This document shows positions 27,003-34,981 of a stretch of 64,000 bases of DNA, one piece after another. Under the pieces are notes generated by a model. It did not search any database and was not told where the DNA came from. It worked only from the letters and a program-made list of their open reading frames with translations. Source of the DNA: Streptomyces sp. NBC_01268 (lineage in GTDB: Bacteria > Actinomycetota > Actinomycetes > Streptomycetales > Streptomycetaceae); assembly GCF_036240795.1 (NCBI RefSeq), contig NZ_CP108454.1:2294001-2358000 (forward strand). Direction: 5' to 3'. Each line of letters starts with the position of its first letter. Position 1 is the stretch's first letter. The position numbers were made by a program, and so were the translations under genes.

Positions 27003-27631
27003 AGCTCGGGGCCGTCGCCCGGCTCCTCCTGGTACGAGTAGCGCTGCTCCGTCCACGGGTCACCGATGTTGTGGTAGCCGCGCTCCTCCCAGAAGCCACG
27101 CCGGTCGGCGGCCATGTACTCCACGCCCCGCACCCACTTCGGGCCCTTCCAGGCATACAGGTGGGGCACCACGAGCCGCAGCGGGAAGCCGTGCTCGGCG
27201 GTGAGCAGCTCGCCGTCCTTGTGCGTGGCGAAGATCGTGCTCTCCGCGGCGAAGTCGGCCAGCCGCATGTTGGCGCTGTAGCCGTACTCCGCCCAGACCA
27301 TCACGTGCGTGACACCGGGCGCGGGCGGGGCGAGCTCCAGGATCGTGCGGGCGGGGATCCCGCCCCATTCGGCCCCGACCATGCTGAACTTCGTCACGCA
27401 GTGCAGATCGGCCACGACGGAGCCGAAGGGCAGCGCCGAGAACTCCTCGTGGTTCCAGCAGTGCTTGTCGCCGTCGGCGGTCGCCCCGAAGACCCGGAAC
27501 TCCCAGCGCTCCGGCTTGAAGCGCGGCACGGGACCGTAGTGGGTGACCGGCCAGCCGCGCTGAAGGCGTTGCCCCGGCGGAAGATCCGTCGCTCCTGCTT
27601 CCCGGCGTACTCCGCCCTCCGGCTGACCCAT
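26999..27631 (-). CDS. Sulfite-oxidase-like molybdopterin enzyme
   Basis: 210 residues if ATG 27631 is the start; ATG 27640 is an alternative. Single-domain protein of the YedY/sulfite-oxidase molybdopterin fold. The Mo-ligand Cys lies in VVADLHCVTKFSMVGAEWGG, followed by AEYGYSANM, HGFPLRLVVPHLYAWKGPKWVRGVEYM and a C-terminal GYHNIGDPWTEQRY. There is no obvious signal peptide, so it is probably cytoplasmic, unlike YedY. The substrate is unknown. Its stop overlaps the end of the DUF4396 gene by four bases (convergent). It is divergent from bfr. Confidence 0.87.
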   Translation of the reverse strand: MGQPEGGVRREAGATDLPPGQRLQRGWPVTHYGPVPRFKPERWEFRVFGATADGDKHCWNHEEFSALPFGSVVADLHCVTKFSMVGAEWGGIPARTILELAPPAPGVTHVMVWAEYGYSANMRLADFAAESTIFATHKDGELLTAEHGFPLRLVVPHLYAWKGPKWVRGVEYMAADRRGFWEERGYHNIGDPWTEQRYSYQEEPGDGPEL

Positions 27632-27717
27632 GTCATCCATGGTGACAGACGGCGAGGGGTGGTCATGACCAGTGACCGCCCGACATCCCGGGACATCCCG
27701 GCGTTCGGTACAACTCA

Positions 27718-27737
27718 CAGTAAGCGTGCACTTACTG
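27718..27737. promoter_or_regulatory. Palindrome between the molybdoenzyme and bfr genes
   Basis: CAGTAAG-CGTGCA-CTTACTG is a perfect 7-bp inverted repeat with a 6-base spacer. It lies in the divergent promoter region, 81 bases before bfr and 87 bases before the other start. It does not look like an iron box, and I do not know its regulator. Confidence 0.5.
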
Positions 27738-27817
27738 GACGCCACCCATGCGCACTGCGAGGATGCGGCCATCCTGCCCAGTGGCGGCGGTTACATACGT
27801 GGAAGGATCCTGAAGCG

Positions 27818-28294
27818 ATGCAGGGCGACCCCGAGGTCCTCGAGTTCCTCAACGAGCAGCTGACCGGCGAACTCACCGCGATCAACCAGTACTGGCTGCA
27901 CTACCGCATCCAGGACAACAAGGGCTGGACCAAGCTGGCCAAGTACACCCGCGAAGAGTCCATCGACGAGATGAAGCACGCGGACAAGCTGACCGAGCGC
28001 ATCCTCATGCTCGACGGCCTGCCCAACTACCAGCGTCTCTTCCACGTCCGGGTGGGCCAGACGGTCAAGGAGATGTTCGAGGCCGACCGCCAGGTCGAGG
28101 TCGAGGCGATCGACCGGCTGCGGCGCGGGATCGAGGTCATGCGGGCCAAGGGCGACGTCACCTCGGCCAACCTCTTCGAGGAGATCCTGGCCGACGAGGA
28201 GCACCACATCGACTACCTGGACACCCAGCTGGAGCTGATCGAGCAGCTGGGCGAGGCGCTCTACTGCTCGACGCTCATCGAGCAGCCGAGCTAA
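27818..28294 (+). CDS. bfr: Bacterioferritin
   Basis: 158 residues from ATG 27818 (GGAAGG upstream). 24-subunit iron-storage ferritin. Every key residue is at the canonical position: ferroxidase Glu18, Glu51 and His54, haem ligand Met52 (ESIDEMKHAD), and the DEEHHID stretch near 125-131. Length is typical. The bacterioferritin-associated ferredoxin gene converges on it and the two stop codons overlap, so the two transcripts are antisense at their 3' ends. Confidence 0.97.
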   Translation: MQGDPEVLEFLNEQLTGELTAINQYWLHYRIQDNKGWTKLAKYTREESIDEMKHADKLTERILMLDGLPNYQRLFHVRVGQTVKEMFEADRQVEVEAIDRLRRGIEVMRAKGDVTSANLFEEILADEEHHIDYLDTQLELIEQLGEALYCSTLIEQPS

Positions 28295-28518
28295 GCGGCC
28301 TCGGACAGGTCCGCCGCCAGGGCCGGCACGCCCTGGTCCAGCAGCTCGCGCCGTGGGCAGTTGCCGCGCCCGAGGAGGGCCTGGATGCGCTTCACGCACG
28401 AACCGCAGTCCGTGCCGGCCTTGCAGGCCGAGGCGATCTGGCGGGGCGTGCAGGCGCCCGCCTCGGCATGGTCCTTCACCTGCTTCTCCGTGACACCGAA
28501 GCATGAGCAGACGTACAC
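28291..28518 (-). CDS. bfd: Bacterioferritin-associated ferredoxin
   Basis: 75 residues from GTG 28518, chosen because GGAGG lies eight bases upstream; the GTG at 28527 overlaps that SD. [2Fe-2S] protein of the Bfd family: MYVCSCFGVTEKQV carries Cys4 and Cys6, and GTDCGSC carries the second pair. It delivers electrons to haem of Bfr to release stored iron. A 19-bp iron box directly upstream predicts derepression when iron is scarce, which fits the job. Confidence 0.93.
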   Translation of the reverse strand: MYVCSCFGVTEKQVKDHAEAGACTPRQIASACKAGTDCGSCVKRIQALLGRGNCPRRELLDQGVPALAADLSEAA

Positions 28519-28543
28519 GCGGTTCACCTCCCGCCGGGATCGA

Positions 28544-28562
28544 TAAGGCTAACCTAACCTTA
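28544..28562 (-). promoter_or_regulatory. Iron box (DmdR/IdeR-type) upstream of bfd
   Basis: TAAGGCTAACCTAACCTTA matches the 19-bp DtxR-family box (consensus near TTAGGTTAGGCTAACCTAA) and lies 26 bases before the bfd start. Confidence 0.85.
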
Positions 28563-28593
28563 CCCGGCGGTCCGGGGCCGTAAAAGACCCGGA

Positions 28594-28640
28594 TACGACG
28601 ATGGGGCGCGGATCACATGGATCCGCGCCCCATCCTCGTA
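28594..28640 (-). terminator. Hairpin after the DAHP synthase gene
   Basis: A 15-bp perfect stem (28600-28614 with 28620-28634), extended outward by TACGA/TCGTA past one mismatch, lies just downstream of the leftward aroH stop. Confidence 0.85.
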
Positions 28641-28649
28641 GGAAGCTCC

Positions 28650-30002
28650 CTACTGATCGCGGTACATCTCCGCGACCAGGAAGGCGAGGTCGAGCGACTG
28701 GCTGCGGTTGAGGCGCGGGTCGCAGGCGGTCTCGTAGCGCTGGTGCAGGTCGTCGACGAAGATCTCGTCGCCGCCGCCCACGCACTCGGTGACGTCGTCG
28801 CCGGTCAGCTCCACGTGGATGCCGCCGGGGTGGGTGCCGAGCTCCTTGTGGACCTCGAAGAAGCCCTTGACCTCGTCGAGCACGTCGTCGAAGCGACGGG
28901 TCTTGTGACCCGAGGCCGCCTCGAAGGTGTTGCCGTGCATCGGGTCGGTCACCCAGGCGACGGTCGCGCCCGAGGCGGTGACCTTCTCGACCAGCTCGGG
29001 CAGCTTGTCGCGGACCTTGTCGGCGCCCATGCGGACGATGAAGGTCAGCCGGCCGGGCTCGCGGTCGGGGTCGAGGCGGTCGATGTAGGTGAGCGCCTCC
29101 TCCGCGGTCGTCGTCGGACCCAGCTTGATGCCGATCGGGTTGGCGATCCGCGCGGCGAACTCGACGTGCGCGTGGTCCAGCTGACGGGTGCGCTCGCCGA
29201 TCCAGACCATGTGGCCGGAGGTGTCGTAGAGCTTGCCGGTCCGCGAGTCCGTACGGGTCAGCGCGCCCTCGTAGTCGAGCAGCAGCGCCTCGTGCGAGGA
29301 GTAGAACTCCACGGCCTTGAACTCGGCCGGGTCGGTGCCACAGGCCTTCATGAAGTTCAGCGCGTTGTCGATCTCGCGGGCGAGCGCCTCGTAGCGCTGG
29401 CCCGACGGGGAGGACTTCACGAAGTCCTGGTTCCAGGCGTGCACCTGGCGCAGGTCGGCGTAGCCACCGGTGGTGAAGGCGCGGACCAGGTTCAGCGTCG
29501 ACGAAGAGGCGTGGTACATCCGCTTCAGGCGCTCGGGGTCCGGGACGCGGGCGGCCTCGGTGAAGTCGAAGCCGTTGACGGAGTCGCCGCGGTAGGTCGG
29601 CAGGGTCACCCCGTCACGGGTCTCGGTGCCCTTGGAGCGCGGCTTGGAGTACTGCCCGGCGATGCGGCCGACCTTGACCACGGGCACGGAGGCCGCGTAG
29701 GTCAGGACGGCGCTCATCTGGAGCAGCGTCTTCAGCTTGGCGCGGATGTGGTCGGCGGACACGGCGTCGAAGGCCTCGGCGCAGTCACCGCCCTGGAGGA
29801 GGAACGCCTCGCCACGGGCGACGGCTCCCATCCGGGCGCGCAGCTGGTCGCACTCGCCCGCGAAGACGAGGGGGGGATAGCTCTGGAGCTCCGCGACGAC
29901 GTCGCGCAGAGCCTCGGCATCGGGGTACTCAGGCTGCTGCGCCGCGGGCAGGTCTCGCCAGGTCGCCTTGGCGACGGCGTGGGTATCAGCGTTCACGGTC
30001 AC
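28650..30002 (-). CDS. aroH: Class II 3-deoxy-7-phosphoheptulonate (DAHP) synthase
   Basis: 450 residues from GTG 30002, the length normal for plant/actinobacterial class II enzymes. First shikimate-pathway step, joining PEP and erythrose 4-phosphate. TWRDLPAAQQPEYPD, PPLVFAGECDQLRARMG, LLQGGDCAEAF, VVKVGRIAGQYSKPRS, PYRGDSVNGFD-like and WVTDPMHGNTFEAASGHKTRRFDD appear in order. TACTGT six bases before the GTG suggests a leaderless message. It is divergent from trpEG, linking the start of the aromatic pathway with the first tryptophan-specific enzyme. Gene naming of class II enzymes varies. Confidence 0.95.
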   Translation of the reverse strand: MTVNADTHAVAKATWRDLPAAQQPEYPDAEALRDVVAELQSYPPLVFAGECDQLRARMGAVARGEAFLLQGGDCAEAFDAVSADHIRAKLKTLLQMSAVLTYAASVPVVKVGRIAGQYSKPRSKGTETRDGVTLPTYRGDSVNGFDFTEAARVPDPERLKRMYHASSSTLNLVRAFTTGGYADLRQVHAWNQDFVKSSPSGQRYEALAREIDNALNFMKACGTDPAEFKAVEFYSSHEALLLDYEGALTRTDSRTGKLYDTSGHMVWIGERTRQLDHAHVEFAARIANPIGIKLGPTTTAEEALTYIDRLDPDREPGRLTFIVRMGADKVRDKLPELVEKVTASGATVAWVTDPMHGNTFEAASGHKTRRFDDVLDEVKGFFEVHKELGTHPGGIHVELTGDDVTECVGGGDEIFVDDLHQRYETACDPRLNRSQSLDLAFLVAEMYRDQ

Positions 30003-30093
30003 GCCACCACAGTACGGTGCCGGAGGCCGCGTCCACGCCAGTGACCGATGGATGAGACGGGTGTGATCCGGCTCATGCGCTACGATCGGCGCC

Positions 30094-30150
30094 ATGTTCA
30101 CGCAGACGACCCAGAACTGGTGGTGGACCGCTCATCCGGCGGCCCACTGA
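30094..30150 (+). CDS. trpL: trp leader peptide, 18 residues
   Basis: ATG 30094 to TGA 30150 encodes MFTQTTQNWWWTAHPAAH, with three consecutive Trp codons (TGG TGG TGG). Such a peptide acts as the sensor of a transcription attenuator: ribosome stalling at the Trp codons favours antitermination. A trp attenuator of this kind is known for the fused trpEG of S. venezuelae. Too short for ordinary gene calling, but its sequence and place leave little doubt. Confidence 0.95.
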   Translation: MFTQTTQNWWWTAHPAAH

Positions 30151-30203
30151 CTGCGCGTACACCGAAATCACGCGAAGGCCGCCCGAGGGGCGGCCTTTCT
30201 CGT
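30138..30203 (+). terminator. trp attenuator (terminator and antiterminator segments)
   Basis: Terminator stem AAGGCCGCCC (30175-30184) with GGGCGGCCTT (30188-30197), a 3-base loop and TCTCGT after it. GGCGGCC at 30138-30144, inside the end of the leader peptide, is complementary to GGCCGCC of the terminator's left arm (30177-30183) and can form the competing antiterminator. Confidence 0.92.
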
Positions 30204-30260
30204 ACCCCGAGGCCGTTCCTCTCCGCATCCGAACCCCCATCGGAAGGAACGACACCCGCC

Positions 30261-32141
30261 ATGGACCTCCCCCGTCTCCTCTCCCGCCTCCTCGACGACT
30301 CCTGCCCGCCGTTCGCCCTGCTGCGCCGGCGCACACCGGGCCGGGACCACGACACCGTCGAGGTGCTGATCGGCCCGGTGCACGAGGCCGGGCGGCTCGC
30401 CGAGCTGCCGGTGGGCCCGCGGCCGACGCTGGCGCTCGTCCCGTTCCGGCAGATCCGCGAGCGCGGCTTCGAGGTGCGCGACGACGGCACCCCGCTCTCC
30501 GTACTGGTCGCCGAGGAGGCCTACGAGCTGCCGCTCGCCGAGGTCCTGGACCGGCTGCCGGCCCATGACGTACGGGTCGAGGGCGGCGGGTTCGACGTCG
30601 GCGACGAGGAGTACGGCCGGATCGTGCGGCGGGTGATCGACGAGGAGATCGGCGGCGGCGAGGGCGCGAACTTCGTCATCCGGCGCACCTACACCGGCGA
30701 GATCCCGGGCTTCGGGCGGGCCGACGCGCTGGCCCTGTTCCGGCGGCTGCTCGCCGGCGAGCGGGGGGCGTACTGGACCTTCGTGGTGCACACAGGGGAC
30801 AGGACGCTCGTGGGCGCGAGCCCGGAGGTGCACGTGCGGATGTCCGGCGGGACGGTCGTGATGAACCCGATCAGCGGCACCTTCCGCTACCCGTCGGGGG
30901 CCGCGCCGACCGCCGAGCAGCTGCTGTCGTTCCTCTCCGACCGGAAGGAGACCGAGGAGCTCTCCATGGTGGTCGACGAGGAGCTGAAGATGATGTGCAC
31001 CGTCGGCGACCGGGGCGGGGTGGTGATCGGGCCCCGTCTGAAGGAGATGGCCCACCTCGCCCATACGGAGTACGAGCTGCGCGGCCGGTCCTCGCTCGAC
31101 GTGCGCGAGGTGCTGCGCGAGACGATGTTCGCGGCGACCGTGACCGGCTCCCCGGTGCAGAACGCCTGCCGGGTGATCGAGCGGCACGAGGTCGGGGGCC
31201 GCGGCTACTACGCGGGGGCGTTGGCCCTGCTCGGCACCGACGAGAACGGGGCGCAGACCCTCGACTCCCCCATCCTGATCCGCACCGCCGACATCTCGCC
31301 CGGGGGGCGGCTGCGGGTCCCGGTCGGCGCGACCCTCGTCCGGCACTCCGACCCTGCGGGCGAGGTCGCCGAGACCCACGCCAAGGCGGCGGGCGTGCTG
31401 ACCGCGCTCGGCGTGCGGGAGGGGCGCCCCGCCGACGCGGGCACGGTGCCGCCGCGACTGGCGGAGGACCCCAGGGTCCGGGCGGCGCTCGACGCGCGCC
31501 GGGCGGACCTGGCGCCGTTCTGGCTGAGGATGCAGGCCCGTTCCGCGGAGCTGTCGGGGCACGCGCTGGTCGTGGACGCCGAGGACACCTTCACGGCGAT
31601 GCTGGCGCACCTGCTGCGCTCCTCGGGCCTGGAGGTGTCGGTGCTGCGCTACGACGAGCCGGGGCTGCGCGAGCTGGCGCTGGCGCACGAGGGGCCCGTG
31701 GTGCTCGGGCCCGGTCCCGGGGACCCCTCGGACGCCGCCGACCCGAAGATGCGCTTCCTGCGCGGGCTCACCGCCGAGCTCCTGCGCGGGCACCGGCACG
31801 GTCTGCTCGGGGTCTGCCTGGGCCATGAGCTGATCGCGGCCGAACTGGGCCTGGAGATCGTCCGCAAGCGGGTCCCGTTCCAGGGCGCGCAGGTGCGGAT
31901 CGACCTGTTCGGGCAGGAGCGCACGGTCGGCTTCTACAACAGCTTCACGGCGCGGTGCGACGAGCGGACGGCGACCGAGCTGGCGCTGCACCGGATCGAG
32001 GTGAGCCGGGACACGGGCACGGACGAGGTGCACGCGCTGCGCGGGCCGGGCTTCGCGGGCGTGCAGTTCCACCCGGAGTCGGTCCTGACGAAGGAGGGGG
32101 CCGCCGTGACCGCCTCGCTCCTCGCGGGCGTGCTCGTCTAG
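30261..32141 (+). CDS. trpEG: Fused anthranilate synthase, components I and II
   Basis: 626 residues from ATG 30261. The N-terminal part (about 1-420) is the chorismate-using component I: YTGEIPGFGRADALALFRRLLAGERGAYWTFVVHTGDRTLVGASPE, MNPISGTFR, DEELKMMC, ETMFAATVTGSPVQNACRVIERHE. The C-terminal part (about 430-626) is a class I glutamine amidotransferase with Cys519 in GVCLGHE, His604 and Glu606 in FHPES. The fusion form also occurs in PhzE-type enzymes, but the trp attenuator upstream shows a tryptophan role. trpD lies 27 kb away, with no attenuator of its own. Confidence 0.95.
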   Translation: MDLPRLLSRLLDDSCPPFALLRRRTPGRDHDTVEVLIGPVHEAGRLAELPVGPRPTLALVPFRQIRERGFEVRDDGTPLSVLVAEEAYELPLAEVLDRLPAHDVRVEGGGFDVGDEEYGRIVRRVIDEEIGGGEGANFVIRRTYTGEIPGFGRADALALFRRLLAGERGAYWTFVVHTGDRTLVGASPEVHVRMSGGTVVMNPISGTFRYPSGAAPTAEQLLSFLSDRKETEELSMVVDEELKMMCTVGDRGGVVIGPRLKEMAHLAHTEYELRGRSSLDVREVLRETMFAATVTGSPVQNACRVIERHEVGGRGYYAGALALLGTDENGAQTLDSPILIRTADISPGGRLRVPVGATLVRHSDPAGEVAETHAKAAGVLTALGVREGRPADAGTVPPRLAEDPRVRAALDARRADLAPFWLRMQARSAELSGHALVVDAEDTFTAMLAHLLRSSGLEVSVLRYDEPGLRELALAHEGPVVLGPGPGDPSDAADPKMRFLRGLTAELLRGHRHGLLGVCLGHELIAAELGLEIVRKRVPFQGAQVRIDLFGQERTVGFYNSFTARCDERTATELALHRIEVSRDTGTDEVHALRGPGFAGVQFHPESVLTKEGAAVTASLLAGVLV

Positions 32142-32144
32142 TCG

Positions 32145-33161
32145 CTACGGCGTCGTCGGCGGCGTCTGCGTACGCGGCACCAGGACGTTCTCGTCGCGCC
32201 GCCGCGCGAGGTAGTTGAGGACGTTCTGGACCGTGGTGTCGATGATCTGCCCGACCGCGTCGACCGTGTAGTAGGCCTGGTGGGAGGTGACCACCACGTT
32301 GGGGAAGGTCACCAGGCGGGCCAGGGTGTCGTCCTCGACGACCTCCAGGGACCTGTCGAGGAAGAAGAGCCCGGCCTCCGCCTCGTACACGTCGAGTCCG
32401 ACGCCCGTGAAGCGGCCCGCGCGCAGTTCGCGGACGAGGGCCTCGGTGTCGACGAGGCCGCCGCGGCTGGAGTTCACCAGGATGGCGTCGCCCTTCATCA
32501 TGCCGAGCGCGGCGGCGTCGATGAGGTGGTGGGTGGCCGGGAGCAGCGGCACGTGCAGGCTGATGAGGTCGGCCTCGGCGAGGAGCTGCTCCTTCTCCAC
32601 GTACTTCATGCCGAGTTCGAGGCAGGCGGGGTTCTCGACGACGTCCCAGCCGAGCAGGTTCATGCCGAAGCCGTGGGCGATCCGGGTGAACGACTCGCCG
32701 ATCTTGCCGGTGCCGAGGACGCCGACCGTGCGCCCGCGCAGGTCGCGGCCCATGAGCCCGTCGAGCCGGAAGTCGAAGTCCCGGGTGCGGTTGGAGGCGC
32801 GGACGATCCGCCGGTTGACGCCCATCGCGAGGGTCCAGGCGAACTCGGCGACGGAGTAGGGCGAGTAGTACGAGACGCGGGCGACCGTGAGCCCCAGCCG
32901 CTCGGCCACGTCGAGGTCGATGTTGTTGAAGCCGGTGGAGCGCTGGGCGATCATCTGGGTCCCGCCGGCCGCGAGGGACTGCAGCACCCGGTGGTTGAGG
33001 TTGGCGTTGACGCTGGTCGACACGACCTCGTAGCCGGCGGCGATGGGGGCGGTGTCCTCGGTGAGGAAGACGTCCACGCAGCGCACCTCGTGGTGCCCCG
33101 CGAAGGCCTTCTCGATCAGCGGCTTCTCGTCCGTCTGCACACCGAATGCCAGGATCTCCAC
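32145..33161 (-). CDS. D-2-hydroxyacid dehydrogenase (D-lactate dehydrogenase-like)
   Basis: 338 residues from GTG 33161 (GGAGGG upstream). NAD-dependent dehydrogenase of the LdhA/2-hydroxyacid family. NAD-binding VGVLGTGKIGESF (about 145-157), the catalytic Arg in LVNSSRGGLVDTEAL, the Glu in GLDVYEAEAG, and the catalytic His in VVVTSHQAYYTVDAV are all present. Probably makes or uses D-lactate. Its promoter region holds a CCGTATAT...ATATACGG inverted repeat. It converges on trpEG with four bases between the stops. Confidence 0.9.
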   Translation of the reverse strand: MEILAFGVQTDEKPLIEKAFAGHHEVRCVDVFLTEDTAPIAAGYEVVSTSVNANLNHRVLQSLAAGGTQMIAQRSTGFNNIDLDVAERLGLTVARVSYYSPYSVAEFAWTLAMGVNRRIVRASNRTRDFDFRLDGLMGRDLRGRTVGVLGTGKIGESFTRIAHGFGMNLLGWDVVENPACLELGMKYVEKEQLLAEADLISLHVPLLPATHHLIDAAALGMMKGDAILVNSSRGGLVDTEALVRELRAGRFTGVGLDVYEAEAGLFFLDRSLEVVEDDTLARLVTFPNVVVTSHQAYYTVDAVGQIIDTTVQNVLNYLARRRDENVLVPRTQTPPTTP

Positions 33162-33180
33162 GGGCCCTCCAGGGATTGCG

Positions 33181-33214
33181 CCGTATATGTCTGGTTACGG
33201 GAGCGAATATACGG
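33181..33214 (-). promoter_or_regulatory. Inverted repeat upstream of the dehydrogenase gene
   Basis: CCGTATAT (33181-33188) and ATATACGG (33207-33214) form a perfect 8-bp inverted repeat with an 18-base spacer, 20 bases before the GTG. The two half-sites are 26 bases apart centre to centre. It resembles a dimeric or paired regulator site; it is not a canonical Rex box. Confidence 0.4.
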
Positions 33215-33234
33215 GCTCCCCCGGCGGGCCGCCC

Positions 33235-34224
33235 TCAGCCGAAGAACACCCCCGCCTCCGCGTACAGCGCGGGGTCGACCGTCTTGAGCCGGGCGGTGGC
33301 GGCGGCCAGCGGGACCCGGACCACCTCCGTGCCGCGCAGCGCCACCATCGTGCCGTGCGCCCCGTCCCGTACGGCGTCCACGGCGTGCAGCCCGAACCGG
33401 GTGGCCAGCCAGCGGTCGAAGGCGCTCGGGCTGCCGCCGCGCTGGACGTGCCCGAGCACGGTGGTGCGGGCCTCCTTGCCGGTGCGCCGCTCGATCGCGG
33501 CCGCCAGCCACACCCCCACCGAGCCCTCGACCACGAGGCCGTCGCGTGGCCGCGCCCCCTCGGCGACGACGAGGATCGGGGCGTACGTGGCCTCGAAGCG
33601 GGAGGCGACCCAGGCGCAGACCTGGTCGAGGTCGAAGCGCTGCTCGGGGACGAGGATGACGTTGGCCCCGCCGGCCAGCCCGGCGTGCAGCGCGATCCAG
33701 CCGGTGTGCCGGCCCATCACCTCCACGACGAGGACCCGCCGGTGGGAGTCGGCGGTGGTGTGCAGCCGGTCGATGGCCTGGGTGGCGATGCCGACGGCGG
33801 TGTCGAAGCCGAAGGTCCAGTCGGTGGCCGACAGGTCGTTGTCGATGGTCTTCGGCACGCCCACGCACGGCACCCCGTGCTCGGCGTGCAGCCGGGCGGC
33901 GATGGCCAGGGTGCCGCGCCCGCCGATGGCGATCAGCGCGTCGGTCCGGCGCTTGGCCAGCTGCTCCCCGATCCGCCGCACCCCGTCCGGGACGCCGAAG
34001 GGGTCGGTGCGGGAGGAGCCGAGCACGGTGCCGCCGCGCGGCAGGATGCCGCGGACGGCCCGCACGTCCAGCGGGACCGTGTCGCCCTCGACGACCCCGC
34101 GCCAGCCGTCGCGGAAACCGGTGAAGCTCCAGCCGTGCTCCTGGACGCCCTTGCGGACGACCGCTCGGATCACCGCGTTGAGCCCGGGGCAGTCGCCGCC
34201 GCCGGTCAGCACACCGACGTGCAT
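33235..34224 (-). CDS. pfkA: 6-phosphofructokinase (unusual active-site residue)
   Basis: 329 residues from ATG 34224 (GAAGGAG upstream; a GTG two codons earlier overlaps it). The PFK fold is clear: VGVLTGGGDCPGLNAVIR, ILPRGGTVLGSSRTDPF, VPKTIDNDL with the catalytic Asp, EVMGRHTGWIAL and VLGHVQRGGSPSAFDR. Residue 104 is Gly, as in ATP-using enzymes (PPi enzymes have Asp). Residue 103, Asp in E. coli PFK where it helps bind Mg-ATP, is Arg here (IGGRGT). This may be an altered or non-catalytic paralogue; Streptomyces usually carry several pfkA genes. Confidence 0.9.
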   Translation of the reverse strand: MHVGVLTGGGDCPGLNAVIRAVVRKGVQEHGWSFTGFRDGWRGVVEGDTVPLDVRAVRGILPRGGTVLGSSRTDPFGVPDGVRRIGEQLAKRRTDALIAIGGRGTLAIAARLHAEHGVPCVGVPKTIDNDLSATDWTFGFDTAVGIATQAIDRLHTTADSHRRVLVVEVMGRHTGWIALHAGLAGGANVILVPEQRFDLDQVCAWVASRFEATYAPILVVAEGARPRDGLVVEGSVGVWLAAAIERRTGKEARTTVLGHVQRGGSPSAFDRWLATRFGLHAVDAVRDGAHGTMVALRGTEVVRVPLAAATARLKTVDPALYAEAGVFFG

Positions 34225-34306
34225 GGGCACTCCTTCGCCGTACGTGGGGGGATGCGGCCCACGCTAGTGGTGGGCCGGGTCGCCCCGACACGGCGAACCG
34301 AGTGAA

Positions 34307-34981
34307 TCAGGCGTCGTCGAGGCCGCGCTCGATGGCGTACCGGACGAGCTCGACCCGGTTGTGCAGCTGCAGCTTGCCGAGGGTGTTCTGGACGTGGTTC
34401 TGCACCGTGCGGTGCGAGATGACCAGCCGCTCGGCGATCTGCTTGTAGCTCAGCCCCTTGGCGACCAGGCGCAGCACCTCGGTCTCCCGCTCGGTCAGCT
34501 GCGGCGCCTTCGGCTCGTCGGCGCCGGCCGCCGGGAGCGGCTCGGAGGCGAGCCGCCGGTACTCGCCGAGGACCAGGCCCGCCAGGCCCGGCGTGAAGAC
34601 GGGGTCGCCGACGGACGTGCGGCGCACCGCGTCGATCAGCTCCTCGGTGCTGGCCGACTTCAGCAGGTAGCCGGTGGCGCCGGACTTCACCGCCTCCAGG
34701 ACGTCGGCGTGCTCGCCGCTCGCGGAGAGCACCAGGACCCGCAGCCGCGGGTCGGCGCCGACGAGCTCCTTGCAGACCTGGACGCCCGGCTTGAGCGGCA
34801 GGTTCAGGTCGAGGACCAGGACGTCCGGGCCGGCGGCCGCCGCGCGCCGCACCGCCTGCTCGCCGTCGCCCGCGGTGGCCACCACGTCGAGGCCCGCCTC
34901 GGCGAGGTCGCGGGCCACCGCGTCCCGCCACATCGGGTGGTCGTCGACGACCATCACCTTGATCTGCTGCTGCTCGCTCAC
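34307..34981 (-). CDS. macR: NarL/LuxR-type response regulator, MacR-like
   Basis: 224 residues from GTG 34981, overlapping the kinase stop (GTGA). The receiver domain carries VVDDHPMWRD near the start and the phosphoacceptor Asp58 in VLVLDLNLP. The C-terminal LuxR helix-turn-helix is LTERETEVLRLVAKGLSYKQIAERLVISHRTVQNHVQNTLGKL (about 162-204). Position beside this PFK gene matches macR in S. coelicolor as I remember it, a regulator of morphogenesis and actinorhodin. The symbol rests on that synteny. Confidence 0.88.
   Translation of the reverse strand: MSEQQQIKVMVVDDHPMWRDAVARDLAEAGLDVVATAGDGEQAVRRAAAAGPDVLVLDLNLPLKPGVQVCKELVGADPRLRVLVLSASGEHADVLEAVKSGATGYLLKSASTEELIDAVRRTSVGDPVFTPGLAGLVLGEYRRLASEPLPAAGADEPKAPQLTERETEVLRLVAKGLSYKQIAERLVISHRTVQNHVQNTLGKLQLHNRVELVRYAIERGLDDA

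Noticed and set aside
26999..27772. Longer version of the sulfite-oxidase-like protein starting at 27772
   Set aside because: The extra N-terminus covers the divergent promoter and the palindrome and has no family similarity; an internal ATG fits better.
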